From Virgibacillus halotolerans (lineage in GTDB: Bacteria > Bacillota > Bacilli > Bacillales > Amphibacillaceae), in the NCBI RefSeq assembly GCF_016908515.1, contig NZ_JAFBEA010000001.1, positions 1,054,001-1,118,000 of the forward strand: DNA of 64,000 nucleotides. Direction: 5' to 3'. Numbering within the stretch: position 1 is the stretch's first letter; the number at the start of each line of letters is the position of its first letter. Positions 34,455 to 43,895 of the stretch are shown here, in pieces. The notes beneath the pieces were generated by a model that searched no databases, was not told the origin of the DNA, and was given only the letters and a program-made list of their open reading frames with translations. The translations under genes and the position numbers were made by a program.

Positions 34455-37214
34455 TCATTGTTCATCGTTCAACTTAGCTTCAATTTTTTCCATGATTTCA
34501 CCGGCTTTTTCCCATTTTCCTTCAGCCATCGCATCACGATAATCATCAAATAGCGTTGAAATTTCCTGTAGCATTTCTTGCGCCTCAAGGATAGGCTCAG
34601 TTTCTTCTTCCTGACCTTCCTCCTGGTCCGTTTCTTCTTTATTTTTATCCTCTTCTTTATCTTTTCCTTTATCGGTAGCATCCGGGTCAACAGCACTTAA
34701 TATTTTTTCAAGTGCCTGATCAAATGTTTCTTCCATTACAATTTGCTCTCCATAAGCCATAACGACTTGTTTCACCTCGGGAAGAGAAGTTTTATTGGAA
34801 GACTCGATATAGATAGGTTCCACATACAATACAGTATCTTCAATCGGGATCGCAAGTAGATTTCCTCTAATTACCTTCGAACCACCTTGTGACCAAAGAT
34901 TCATTTGTTGGGAAATATGGCTATCTTGATTAATTCGATTTTCGATTTGCTGTGGTCCATAAATATTCTTTTGTTTCGGAAAGCGATAAACAACCTTTTC
35001 GCCATAATGTTCCCCATCATTACGTACCCCGATCCAGGAAATCATATTCTGCCGATTTTTTGGTGTATAAGGCTTCATCAAAACAAACTCTTCCTCATCG
35101 TGATCCGGCAATGTCATCGTAATATAATAAGGTTCCATTTCAATATCTTCGTCAAAATATTTTTCGGTCGGAGACTGCCAATAATCTTCCCGATTATAAA
35201 ATATTTCCAAATTGGACATATGATAGGTTCCATACATATTTGCTTCAATGTTAAACAACATTTCCGGATAGCGGAAGTGTGCTTGTATATCTTCAGGCAC
35301 ATCCTCTGTAAATAGATCCGGGAATATCTTTTGATAAGTTTGCAGCAAAGGTTCATCCGGTTCCGCTATATAGAAATTAACTTCCCCACTATAAGCATCA
35401 ATGACTACCTTCACTGAATTCTTGATATAATTTTCATTACCTGCGTGTGGTTCCGAGTAAGGATAACGTTCACCTGACAAATAAGCATCCATCATCCAGG
35501 CAAGCGTACCATCTTCACGCACAAAGATATATGGATCATCATCATATTGGAAAAATGGTGCAATCCGTTTTACGCGGTCCATAATATTCCTTGTAGCTAA
35601 TAGCTGGCTCTCCTTTGTCAGCTGATCAGAAACGAACATCCGGAATGATCCCTCATCTAGCGCAAACAAAAACTTGTTCAGACCTTTCAAAGGAATACCT
35701 GACTTTTCTTCAAAACGAGATGACTTATTTTCATCCCCGGTTGGATAATCAAATTCATCCACCTTCGAATTGACAATCACGTTTGGATAATCTTCCTCAC
35801 CAAAGTAGATTTGGGGACGTGTTACATCTAATACCCCTTCAGATGGGATGTTTTTCATCATATATTCTGGTTGCCCTTCTTTGGTTACTTTGTTGACATG
35901 ACTCATGGCAACGCCATAGCCATGGGTATATCTTAATGTCCGGTTTACCCAAGTTTGTGCCTGTGATGGTAAGTCCGCTGTACTCAACTCTCTAGCACCG
36001 ACGAAAACCTGTTCATACTTCCCATCAATTTGATATCGATCAATGTCCATCCCATTAAACTTATAGTACGTACGGAACGTTTGCAGCTGATTATAAATAT
36101 CAAGCAATGGCCGTGAATCGTTGAGTCTTACATTATCAATCGTTAACTGATTGCGTTTGATCAGATCCGTGGTCAGGGTATCGTTACCCGGATTTTCCTT
36201 TTCTTCAATCGTATCTAAATCATAAGCTGTTCTCGTAAACTTCAAATTATGTTCCAGATAGGGCTTTTCTTTAGCGAATTCGTTTGGTGATACAATGAAG
36301 CTCTGTGTAACGATCGATGCACCTTGACCAACAATGACAAAAGCAATATATACAATCACAGGTACCATGATCGAATTCAATTTGCCTTTAACAAGTGCAA
36401 CAATCATCCAAATCGTCGTGATAATCGCAACCGCTGCAAGAATGTAAGATTTTGGAATGTTAATTACTTTATCCGTATAGCTTAATCCTGATACAACACT
36501 CTTCTGAAAAATATTGACATAATCTGTCAACAGTGTTTCATATGGTGCAAGTAAATGAATTCCAGCTAGAAGCAGACCAATAAATGCCAAGGTCACACCC
36601 ATATGTATTTGTGCGGAACGATTCATTCGGTAGATATTGAATGCCGAATACACCCCGATCTCGAGTAACAAGAAAAAGATACCAAGGCCAAGCAAAACAT
36701 AGATCGCAAACTTGATAAATGGCAGGACAAACATATAAAAAGACACGTCCATACCGAAATAGGGATCCGTTTTCCCAAATGATACATGCTTCAGCATTTT
36801 CAGTGCGGGCTCCCAGCCGACTCCCTGTACAATACTACTGCCAAGTGCACCAATCAGGATCGCTCCAATCAGCATAATCCAATTACTTAGTTTACGCTTG
36901 GGAAAGCCTGGTGGTAAATGCTGTGGGCCAAAGTGGCTAACGTAGGAACGCCGGATCCACCATAGCGAGAAATATGTAACTACCGCAAAAAGAATAAATC
37001 CGCTTGCACCAAGGACCATTTTACTGGAGAAAATCTTCAGGTACACGCCACCAAAGTCCAATGTATCCATCCAAATATAATTGGTAACCCAGTGAAAACC
37101 GGAAAACACAATGAGCAGAAGCACAAAGATAATACCCGCAATCACTCCAAAACGCTTTCCAAATTGCTTCATCTTCTGCAATTGTGCCTCCGTAAAAAGT
37201 TGATTATTATTCAA
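34455..37214 (-). CDS. UPF0182-family membrane protein
   Basis: A 919-residue protein of the UPF0182 family, which is widespread in Firmicutes, Actinobacteria and cyanobacteria and has no established function. The N-terminal third has about seven transmembrane helices (roughly 18-41, 55-80, 107-130, 160-185, 205-225, 255-275 and 280-305). A large soluble region follows, with the conserved stretches LRYTHGYGVAMSHVNKVT and PQIYFGEEDYPNVIVN. An acidic, Lys/Glu-rich low-complexity linker (about 845-885) precedes a short C-terminal helix. The start is a TTG with a G6 ribosome site 7 nt upstream. It stands alone with its own terminator. Confidence 0.85.
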   Translation of the reverse strand: MNNNQLFTEAQLQKMKQFGKRFGVIAGIIFVLLLIVFSGFHWVTNYIWMDTLDFGGVYLKIFSSKMVLGASGFILFAVVTYFSLWWIRRSYVSHFGPQHLPPGFPKRKLSNWIMLIGAILIGALGSSIVQGVGWEPALKMLKHVSFGKTDPYFGMDVSFYMFVLPFIKFAIYVLLGLGIFFLLLEIGVYSAFNIYRMNRSAQIHMGVTLAFIGLLLAGIHLLAPYETLLTDYVNIFQKSVVSGLSYTDKVINIPKSYILAAVAIITTIWMIVALVKGKLNSIMVPVIVYIAFVIVGQGASIVTQSFIVSPNEFAKEKPYLEHNLKFTRTAYDLDTIEEKENPGNDTLTTDLIKRNQLTIDNVRLNDSRPLLDIYNQLQTFRTYYKFNGMDIDRYQIDGKYEQVFVGARELSTADLPSQAQTWVNRTLRYTHGYGVAMSHVNKVTKEGQPEYMMKNIPSEGVLDVTRPQIYFGEEDYPNVIVNSKVDEFDYPTGDENKSSRFEEKSGIPLKGLNKFLFALDEGSFRMFVSDQLTKESQLLATRNIMDRVKRIAPFFQYDDDPYIFVREDGTLAWMMDAYLSGERYPYSEPHAGNENYIKNSVKVVIDAYSGEVNFYIAEPDEPLLQTYQKIFPDLFTEDVPEDIQAHFRYPEMLFNIEANMYGTYHMSNLEIFYNREDYWQSPTEKYFDEDIEMEPYYITMTLPDHDEEEFVLMKPYTPKNRQNMISWIGVRNDGEHYGEKVVYRFPKQKNIYGPQQIENRINQDSHISQQMNLWSQGGSKVIRGNLLAIPIEDTVLYVEPIYIESSNKTSLPEVKQVVMAYGEQIVMEETFDQALEKILSAVDPDATDKGKDKEEDKNKEETDQEEGQEEETEPILEAQEMLQEISTLFDDYRDAMAEGKWEKAGEIMEKIEAKLNDEQ

Positions 37215-37288
37215 AAAAAGCCCCCCAAAAAATTCTTTTACATCTACTACTATGATACCAGATAAAGAGATTAGTTTCTTTTAATTTG

Positions 37289-38566
37289 CTATTTTATCTT
37301 TGAAACATCAACAATCTCTTCCTGCTCTAAACGAATGTTAGATTTAAGCATCGTTTTCAAAACCGGAAGCCATGCTGCATAAGCTGGATCCTCGATCATT
37401 TTCTCTACTTTCTCATTATATTCTTCCGTGTTAGCGACGGCGCTTTCTTTAAATTGAAGTAGGGATTGTTTATCCATCAAAATCGGTTCAAGTGCTGCAA
37501 AGAATCGTACTTTCATATATTCATATATAGCAATACCGTCAATATCAACGTCCCCCCAATATAATACCGGAACCGCCTTATTCCCTGCATTTTTCAGGAA
37601 CCTAGATAATTTTTCAAGAAAAGTTTGCAACAAAAGATGTGGATATCCGCCTACGTAAATAACAAGTTCCCGCTCATCTGGACGCTGATTAATCCATTGC
37701 TCATAACTTGTTGCGCTTTCAATTAAAATAATTTTTTCTTCGTTTATCCCGGCTATCTCCATTTGTTTTACCGTCGAATTGCTAAACCCCAATCCACCGG
37801 TATATGAAGCTGTTGAATTCGTTGTGATTCCATCCATTGTCCATTCCATGGTGCCTTTCAATTGAACTAACTTTACTTCCGGTACAATCCCAAAAAAGGC
37901 CAATAATTCTTCATTCGATGTAAAAGATACCGGGTGTGCTCTGTTTACAAAAGTGATCACTGGTTGTTCAACAGATGTTTCAAAGTGTTTCACATCCCCG
38001 AATAGCTGCCTGCTAAGCGCTCTTTTTGTTATACTTCCTTCTATTTCAGGTAAATATTCCAGCACCTGAACAACATCCTGATGCACTTTTGGCCTATCCA
38101 AGTTAAAGCCCGACTGTTTTCGATTTTCCAGGTCGCCAATAATCTCTTCTGCAAACTCCTGTAACCAGCTCCATGGATGGTCTAACAATGGTTTAAAAAT
38201 AGTTAACAAACGGTTGATTTTTTCCAACCTTGGAACTAGGTTCGTTAGTTCATATGCCTCATGTAACCGATCCGTATTCAAGTAAACGCGTGACAGATTT
38301 TGCCCAACCTTATCTTCTTCCCACAAAATGGATATTATTTTCTTCTGCTCGAGTGCGATCAATCCTTCGTGCATCCAAATCCGTTTATAAAAATCACTTC
38401 TATCTAAATAATCTTTCATAAAAGGGTTATTACGCTTAAAAGAAATTTGCGGACGCTGCTTTGTAGGAGTCCCTGTTAGAAATGCTTTACTGCTTTCATA
38501 TTTCTCTATTAAATACACCAACACATCTTTGGAAAATTGTTTTTTGAACTGTTTTTCATTTAACAT
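37289..38566 (-). CDS. JetD-like protein (DUF3322/DUF2220 TOPRIM), orphan
   Basis: A 425-residue protein resembling JetD, the nuclease subunit of the Wadjet anti-plasmid SMC system. The N-terminal half is helical and winged-helix-like. The C-terminal half has a topoisomerase VI-A-like TOPRIM fold: LVIYVGGYPHLLLQTFLEKL, then PVLYWGDVDIDGIAIYEYM near 340. In the latter, the Asp-x-Asp and a preceding Glu are the metal ligands expected of TOPRIM. GAGG 7 nt upstream selects the ATG at 38566. No jetA, jetB or jetC gene is within the window on either side, so it acts alone or with distant partners. Fold assignment is by motif; a link to defence is inferred. Confidence 0.75.
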   Translation of the reverse strand: MLNEKQFKKQFSKDVLVYLIEKYESSKAFLTGTPTKQRPQISFKRNNPFMKDYLDRSDFYKRIWMHEGLIALEQKKIISILWEEDKVGQNLSRVYLNTDRLHEAYELTNLVPRLEKINRLLTIFKPLLDHPWSWLQEFAEEIIGDLENRKQSGFNLDRPKVHQDVVQVLEYLPEIEGSITKRALSRQLFGDVKHFETSVEQPVITFVNRAHPVSFTSNEELLAFFGIVPEVKLVQLKGTMEWTMDGITTNSTASYTGGLGFSNSTVKQMEIAGINEEKIILIESATSYEQWINQRPDERELVIYVGGYPHLLLQTFLEKLSRFLKNAGNKAVPVLYWGDVDIDGIAIYEYMKVRFFAALEPILMDKQSLLQFKESAVANTEEYNEKVEKMIEDPAYAAWLPVLKTMLKSNIRLEQEEIVDVSKIK

Positions 38567-38921
38567 GTTTATACCTCGCAATATCATCAATTTTATAAAA
38601 CGATGTTTTTTCTTCTACTTGCTTCTATAACCATTGTTCCATTTCAAACAGAGCATCCATTAACGATTCGGCTCATTTCAGCCTATCATTATTGTACCAA
38701 ATAACAGGCACTGTCTGTATACGGTAAATGTTTCCATAGCGCCCTTCTAGCATTATTATAGCTTAAGTACATCCCTAATTCGACATTAAGCATAAATATC
38801 CTGCCTTTTTTATATTTATGCTTCACAAAATCGTTAGAAAACCTGATTTATTCGTGCGAGCCTTGGTTCAACTATCTTTTGTTGTTGGAGATGCATCTTC
38901 ACATGACTTTCCTTTCCATGC
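38567..38921. other. Intergenic DNA with an AT-rich perfect inverted repeat
   Basis: No gene is supported. AAGCATAAATAT (38788-38799) and ATATTTATGCTT (38812-38823) form a perfect 12-bp inverted repeat with a 12-nt loop. It has no following T run, so it is more likely an operator or transcript-end hairpin than a classic terminator. The rest shows nothing recognisable. Confidence 0.45.
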
Positions 38922-38966
38922 AAAAAAACAGTCCAAATAAGGTTTTCTTCCTTCTTTGGACTGTTT
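38922..38966 (-). terminator. Terminator of the prpC-prpD-prpB unit
   Basis: AAACAGTCCAAA pairs with TTTGGACTGTTT (12 bp). In minus-strand RNA it is followed by seven U, ending the operon after prpB. Confidence 0.88.
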
Positions 38967-38996
38967 GTATATTGTGCTATTTTTTAAAAATACGCG

Positions 38997-39902
38997 TTAG
39001 TCATCTTGGAGGACTGTTTTTGCAATTTCTGTATCCAACGCTTCAAAATCATGGTATGAGATGGTTTCATATAGCTCTTTCCTTGTTTGCATATCTGAAA
39101 CACCTTCTTTTTGTGTCCCCTGCGTTTTGATCAAATCGAATATCCGCTCATAAGCCTTTGCTGCTACTCTTAAAGAAGTCACAGGATAAATGACCATGCT
39201 GAATCCCATATCCTGAAATTCTTCTGCTGATGTATAAGGTGTTTTACCAAATTCTGTCATATTCGCAAGCAATGGAACCTCTATCTTGTTTGCAAATAAG
39301 CGAAACTCCTCTTCACTTTGCAGTGCTTCCGGGAAGATAGCGTCCGCTCCCGCTTCAATATAAAGGTTCGCCCGTTCGATGGCAGCATCAATCCCTTCCA
39401 CGGCTCTGGCATCTGTTCGTGCCACAACAATGAGCGAAGGGGCTACTTCTTTAATCGTTTGTATCTTCTGTGCCATTTCTTCTTTTGTAACCAGTTGTTT
39501 GCCATTTAAATGTCCACATTTCTTTGGCAATTTTTGGTCCTCAATTTGTACCGCAGCTACTTTCGATTCCAGCATTTCCACTGCCGTACGTGCAACATTT
39601 AATACACCACCAAATCCTGTATCAATATCCACAAGGACAGGAAGATTGGTTGCACGGATCAATTCTTTTGCCCGATCCGCAACTTCTTTTGACGTAATAA
39701 TACCAAGATCAGGTAATCCCAGACTTGCGGTATATGCGCCACCGGATAAATATAACGCTGAAAATCCTGCCTTTTTGGCAACAAGTGCAGCCATCGCATC
39801 GTGGGCTCCCGGTATCTGTAGTATATTTTCTTCCTGTATTAATGTTTTAAATTGATTCGCTAATGCTTCTTGCGTTGACTGTTGATCGACAATCCATGCC
39901 AT
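38997..39902 (-). CDS. prpB: 2-methylisocitrate lyase
   Basis: Splits 2-methylisocitrate into pyruvate and succinate, the last step of the methylcitrate cycle for propionyl-CoA. The 301 residues belong to the PEP mutase/isocitrate lyase superfamily: IPGAHDAMAALVAKKAGFSALYLSGG near 32, the Mg-binding LVDIDTGFGG near 86, VAAVQIEDQKLPKKCGHLNGK near 115-135 with the signature Cys, and VVARTDARAVEG near 160. B. subtilis MmgF (YqiQ) is the counterpart. AAGGAGG precedes the ATG. Third gene after prpC and prpD and followed by the operon terminator. Confidence 0.94.
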   Translation of the reverse strand: MAWIVDQQSTQEALANQFKTLIQEENILQIPGAHDAMAALVAKKAGFSALYLSGGAYTASLGLPDLGIITSKEVADRAKELIRATNLPVLVDIDTGFGGVLNVARTAVEMLESKVAAVQIEDQKLPKKCGHLNGKQLVTKEEMAQKIQTIKEVAPSLIVVARTDARAVEGIDAAIERANLYIEAGADAIFPEALQSEEEFRLFANKIEVPLLANMTEFGKTPYTSAEEFQDMGFSMVIYPVTSLRVAAKAYERIFDLIKTQGTQKEGVSDMQTRKELYETISYHDFEALDTEIAKTVLQDD

Positions 39903-39956
39903 CTTGTTGTTCCTCCTTTTAAAAAACGGACATTCTAGAAAACCAATACATGCTTA

Positions 39957-41393
39957 TTAGTTCAAATATAGCTCCATGAATTCATTTACATTCATTTTCG
40001 TAACTGTTTGATAATCGTTGGTTATTGCTTCAATTTGCTTTCGCTTCTTTTCTGGATAATGTGTTGCGAGATTTGCTGCATATTTGTCTATTATTTGTGG
40101 GATCGCTTCTTCTCTTCTGAAACGATGTCCTAATGGGTATTCACATTCGACATTTTCTGTCACGGATCCGTCTTTAAAACGAACCTGTACCGCGTTGGCA
40201 ATGGAGCGTTTATTCGGATCAAGGTAATCGGTTGTGTATGTTTTATCCTCTTGAACGACCATCTTATCACGCAGTACATCGATAATCGGCTCTAAAGCTG
40301 TTTCATCTTCATAATGTTCTGCTGTGATCGTACCTTTTACAAGGCCAATAGCGGTAATATATTGAATACAATGATCTCGATCTGCAGGGTTATGCAATGG
40401 ACCTTTTTTATCAATGATTCTGATTGCTGATTCATGTGTTGTAATTGTGATCTGATCGATGTCATCCAAACGGTGCTTTACTTCATCATGCAGTTGAACA
40501 GCAGCTTCTGCGGCAGTCTGCGCATGGAATTCAGCTGGATAAGACACTTTAAATAATACATTTTCCATCACATAGCTAGCAAATGGCTGGCTTAATGTTA
40601 AGGCTTGTTTATTAAATAAAACATCCTGGAAACCCCAACCCGGTGCAGTTAATGCAGTCTCGTAACCCATTTCTCCCTTGACAGCCATCATTGCTAAACG
40701 TACAGCCCTACTCGTAGCGTCCCCCGCAGCCCATGATTTTCGTGAACCGGTATTTGGTGCATGACGGTATGTGCGCAAGCTAGAATTATCAATCCAAGCA
40801 TTTGAAAGTGCATTATTAATTTCTTCTTTTCCGCCGCCTAACATTTTTGTTACAACAGCTGTTGTCGCTATTTTAACATATAAAACATGGTCAAGTCCTA
40901 CACGATTCAAACTATTCTCTAAAGCAAGAATCCCTTGAATTTCATGTGCTTTAATCATCATTTCCAACACTTCATGGACAGTGACTGGATCTTGTCCTTT
41001 GGCGATCCGTTCCTGACTCAAATAGTCTGCTACGGCAAGAATTCCTCCCAGATTATCGGAGGGATGGCCCCATTCAGCAGCGAGCCATGTATCGTTATAA
41101 TCAAGCCAGCGAATCATCGCGCCAATATTGAACGCGCCCTGTACTGGATCAAGCACATGGGAAGTTCCTGGTACCCGAGTTCCATGAGGCACAACCGTAC
41201 CGGGTACAACCGGACCTAACAATTTTGTACATTCGGGGTAATCCAATGCAAGAATGCCACAACCTAACGTATCAAGCAACACATAATGCGCAGTTGTAAA
41301 GGCCTCTTCACTCGTTATTTCTTTATTTAAAACATAATCGGTAATTTCCGCTATGATTGTATCCGTTGTCTTTTTTTCATCTAATTTTTCCAT
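39957..41393 (-). CDS. prpD: 2-methylcitrate dehydratase
   Basis: Dehydrates 2-methylcitrate to 2-methyl-cis-aconitate in propionyl-CoA oxidation. The 478-residue MmgE/PrpD-family protein shows [41 protein letters not shown] near 92, [19 protein letters not shown] and [20 protein letters not shown] near 275, and a C-terminal [12 protein letters not shown]. It corresponds to B. subtilis MmgE, which also hydrates the intermediate, so a separate acnD/prpF is not required. GGAGAGG precedes the ATG. It lies 105 bp after prpC and 54 bp before prpB. Confidence 0.94.
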   Translation of the reverse strand: MEKLDEKKTTDTIIAEITDYVLNKEITSEEAFTTAHYVLLDTLGCGILALDYPECTKLLGPVVPGTVVPHGTRVPGTSHVLDPVQGAFNIGAMIRWLDYNDTWLAAEWGHPSDNLGGILAVADYLSQERIAKGQDPVTVHEVLEMMIKAHEIQGILALENSLNRVGLDHVLYVKIATTAVVTKMLGGGKEEINNALSNAWIDNSSLRTYRHAPNTGSRKSWAAGDATSRAVRLAMMAVKGEMGYETALTAPGWGFQDVLFNKQALTLSQPFASYVMENVLFKVSYPAEFHAQTAAEAAVQLHDEVKHRLDDIDQITITTHESAIRIIDKKGPLHNPADRDHCIQYITAIGLVKGTITAEHYEDETALEPIIDVLRDKMVVQEDKTYTTDYLDPNKRSIANAVQVRFKDGSVTENVECEYPLGHRFRREEAIPQIIDKYAANLATHYPEKKRKQIEAITNDYQTVTKMNVNEFMELYLN

Positions 41394-41498
41394 TGTTCAT
41401 TTCCTCTCCTTGTGTAGTTCATCGTCGTATAATAAAGTGAAACTTCATTCAGTGGGGGTTTTACTGCCCGCCAAACTGTGATAAGTTGCTCGCTCTCT

Positions 41499-42608
41499 CT
41501 ACAAATCCCGCTCCCCACTATATTTGACACGTGGTCTGAACAGACGATTATTTTCATGCTGTTCACTGATATGGGCACATAGTCCAGCCGTTCTGGAGCT
41601 AAAAAAGATCGGTGTGTATAATGGAATCGGAATACCAAGCATCCAATAGACTGGTGCGGCATAATAATCAAGATTCGGATATAAGCCCTTCTCCTGCACC
41701 ATGATTTTCTCCCCTGCTTCACACATTTCTAGCAGCAAATGATCACCTTTAATATCACAGAGCTGTTTTAAGGATTCTTTCATAATCAATGCCCTGGGAT
41801 CCATTTTCTTCATATAAACACGATGCCCAAAGCCCATAATCTTTTCTTTGTTTTGCAGTTTACTATAAAGCAATTGTTCAAACTCACTGACTGAATTGGC
41901 TTCATTCAACATATACATAACCGCTTCATTTGCCCCACCATGCAAATTCCCTTTGAGGGATGCAACGGCACCAGATAGTGCACCATACATATCCGAATTT
42001 GTCGAAGCAATCACCCTTGATGTAAAGGTGGAATTTGGCATCTCGTGTTCAATATAAAGTAATAAAGAACGATCAAAGATTTCTGCTTCTAATACAGTCG
42101 GTTTTTTACCAGTAATCATATATAGGAAATTACTGCTGTAATCTAAGTCTTGATTCGGTTTGACCGGTTCTTGCTTATTTAGAATTCGGTAACTATTTAC
42201 CGTAATAGCCGGTAATTTCCCTAAAAGTTCATAGGCCCGCGTATTGTTCTTCTCCACAGAGCGATCGTTGATTGCTTTATCGTATCCGGCTAACGCTGAA
42301 ATTGCCGTCCGTTGTCCATCCATCGGGTGGGTTTGTTCGGGAAGCAAGTTCAGAATATCCATTACTTCAGATGGAACTTCATAGTTTGCTTTTAGTTTTT
42401 CTTCAACTGCTGCCCTTTCAGTTGATGATGGAAGTGTTCCTTCCAATAAAAGATAAACTAAATCTACATAGGTTTGATTTTTGGATAGTTCAATTAAATC
42501 ATAACCTCTAATTATAATTTTTTCCTGTTCTGTATCAAGCAGTGAAATCTTAGTCTCCGCTGCAATAACCCCTTCCAGGCCTGGAACAAACTTCTCTTCC
42601 GTCTTCAT
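41499..42608 (-). CDS. prpC: 2-methylcitrate synthase / citrate synthase family
   Basis: Condenses propionyl-CoA with oxaloacetate to 2-methylcitrate; such enzymes usually also use acetyl-CoA. The 369 residues are the short type II-like citrate synthase: PGLEGVIAAETKISLLDTEQ, HPMDGQRTAISALAGYD, the catalytic His regions LHGGANEAVMYML near 218 and IMGFGHRVYMKKMDPRA near 260, and the Asp-containing LDYYAAPVYWMLGIP near 312. Linkage to prpD and prpB indicates methylcitrate synthase (B. subtilis MmgD) rather than the TCA-cycle enzyme. GAGGAGG precedes the ATG. First gene of the unit, controlled from the region shared with the divergent LysR gene. Confidence 0.92.
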   Translation of the reverse strand: MKTEEKFVPGLEGVIAAETKISLLDTEQEKIIIRGYDLIELSKNQTYVDLVYLLLEGTLPSSTERAAVEEKLKANYEVPSEVMDILNLLPEQTHPMDGQRTAISALAGYDKAINDRSVEKNNTRAYELLGKLPAITVNSYRILNKQEPVKPNQDLDYSSNFLYMITGKKPTVLEAEIFDRSLLLYIEHEMPNSTFTSRVIASTNSDMYGALSGAVASLKGNLHGGANEAVMYMLNEANSVSEFEQLLYSKLQNKEKIMGFGHRVYMKKMDPRALIMKESLKQLCDIKGDHLLLEMCEAGEKIMVQEKGLYPNLDYYAAPVYWMLGIPIPLYTPIFFSSRTAGLCAHISEQHENNRLFRPRVKYSGERDL

Positions 42609-42735
42609 AAAAATCCTCCTCTTTAATGAATAGAACTTTTTGAAACCCCTTCCATTTCAACAAGGCTATTTTCTAATTGTTTGTTGCTCATCTGTCCACT
42701 GCACGATAAAGACCAAAACAAACAATCTGTTAGAA

Positions 42736-42749
42736 AGCAACCGTTAACA
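42736..42749. promoter_or_regulatory. Candidate cre (CcpA) site in the prpC leader
   Basis: AGCAACCGTTAACA matches the catabolite-responsive element consensus TGNAANCGNWNNCW except for the first base. It lies about 45 bp downstream of the predicted prpC transcription start, a position typical for roadblock repression by CcpA. Confidence 0.4.
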
Positions 42750-42795
42750 AAACGCAATAATTACTTCTGTAAATTCTCCATTTTTCTATAACTCT

Positions 42796-42844
42796 ATTAT
42801 ACGGTAGCAATTGTGATTAGGAAAATATATAATAGTAATTACTA
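42796..42844 (-). promoter_or_regulatory. prpC promoter with palindromic LysR operator
   Basis: TATAAT (42801-42796 on the minus strand) has no good -35 box (TTTCCT at 17 bp), as expected for an activated promoter. The perfect palindrome TAGTAATTACTA (42833-42844) is centred near -49 and has LysR-type character. It lies between prpC and the divergent LysR gene. Confidence 0.55.
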
Positions 42845-42941
42845 GCCATAGATTTTTTCAATAGCTGAATTTATTTTCTTAGGCTGACTTCATGATTATT
42901 GAAAGCAGCTTTTCTTTTAAATGAAAGGTGGAGACATTTAT

Positions 42942-43811
42942 ATGGATTATCAAGATTGGGAAATGTTGGCGACCTTATATGCAACAGAAAATATTACAAA
43001 AGCGGCTCAAGCCTTATTTCTTTCACAACCTACATTAACATCACGAATACAAAAGTTAGAAGATTATTATGATGTACAGCTTATTATGCGTAAACGCCGA
43101 GGCATCACGTTTACCCCAGAGGGTGAAAAATTAGCACAACACGCTAAAGACATGTTAAATGAACAAAGGAAAATTGAGGAAAATATAAACAACATGAAAA
43201 GCCATGTTTCCGGCACATTGCGTGTCGGCGCTTCCAATTTTTTTGCTTTAAATAAAATGCCCAAGTTACTACGCTTATTTAAACAAAAATATCCGGACGT
43301 GGAGTTCCAGGTCGTGACTGGTTGGAGTAGTGACATGCACCGGCTGATCTTAAATCATGATGTCCATATTAGTTTCATCAAGGGGGACTATGCATGGAAA
43401 GAGAAAAAAGAATTACTCTATGAAGAAGCAATCGTTGTCGCATCCCCATGGGAATTTTCCTGGGAGGATTTGCCTGCCATGCCTCGGATTGATTACTATA
43501 CAGACGAGAACATGAAAAACCTTGTGGATAACTGGTGGTATAGTAAATATAATCAAAGGCCAAATATAAATATTCAAGTCAATCAGGTGGAAACATGTAA
43601 GGAAATGATTGTGAATGGACTCGGTTATGCCGTGTTGGCGAATTTAGTCGTACGTCCCCATCCAGAACTTATTGTCAAACCATTGACCCAAACCTCAGGT
43701 GAGGAAATTACGCGAAAAACATGGATGTATTATCATGAAGACTCACTGCAAATGAATCTCGTCCATGCGTTTGTTGATTTTATCCGTGGGTTGGATGTGA
43801 AGGTGTTGTGA
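42942..43811 (+). CDS. LysR-family regulator, probable regulator of the methylcitrate genes
   Basis: A 289-residue LysR-type regulator. The N-terminal winged helix (YATENITKAAQALFLSQPTL, then TSRIQKLEDYYDVQLIMRKR) is followed by the periplasmic-binding-protein-like effector domain (GTLRVGASNFFALNKMPKLL onward). GGTGGAG selects the ATG at 42942; an in-frame ATG 7 codons earlier overlaps the ribosome site. It diverges from prpC across 333 bp holding a palindrome and a weak activator-dependent promoter. By the usual LysR arrangement it should control prpC-prpD-prpB, perhaps sensing 2-methylcitrate. The effector is inferred. Confidence 0.85.
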   Translation: MDYQDWEMLATLYATENITKAAQALFLSQPTLTSRIQKLEDYYDVQLIMRKRRGITFTPEGEKLAQHAKDMLNEQRKIEENINNMKSHVSGTLRVGASNFFALNKMPKLLRLFKQKYPDVEFQVVTGWSSDMHRLILNHDVHISFIKGDYAWKEKKELLYEEAIVVASPWEFSWEDLPAMPRIDYYTDENMKNLVDNWWYSKYNQRPNINIQVNQVETCKEMIVNGLGYAVLANLVVRPHPELIVKPLTQTSGEEITRKTWMYYHEDSLQMNLVHAFVDFIRGLDVKVL

Positions 43812-43848
43812 ATGGAATAGCAAGATTACGAAACATTTTTCTGTTTTG

Positions 43849-43864
43849 ATATGTTACAACATAT
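43849..43864. promoter_or_regulatory. Palindrome upstream of alkA
   Basis: ATATGTT-AC-AACATAT is a perfect inverted repeat ending 31 bp before the alkA start codon. It may be an operator; its binding protein is unknown. Confidence 0.4.
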
Positions 43865-43895
43865 ATAGATAGAAATTAAGGAGATGTTTTACGTT

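Noticed and set aside
34469..34696. Lys/Arg-rich minus-strand frame within the UPF0182 gene end
   Set aside because: Out-of-frame reading of the acidic low-complexity linker.
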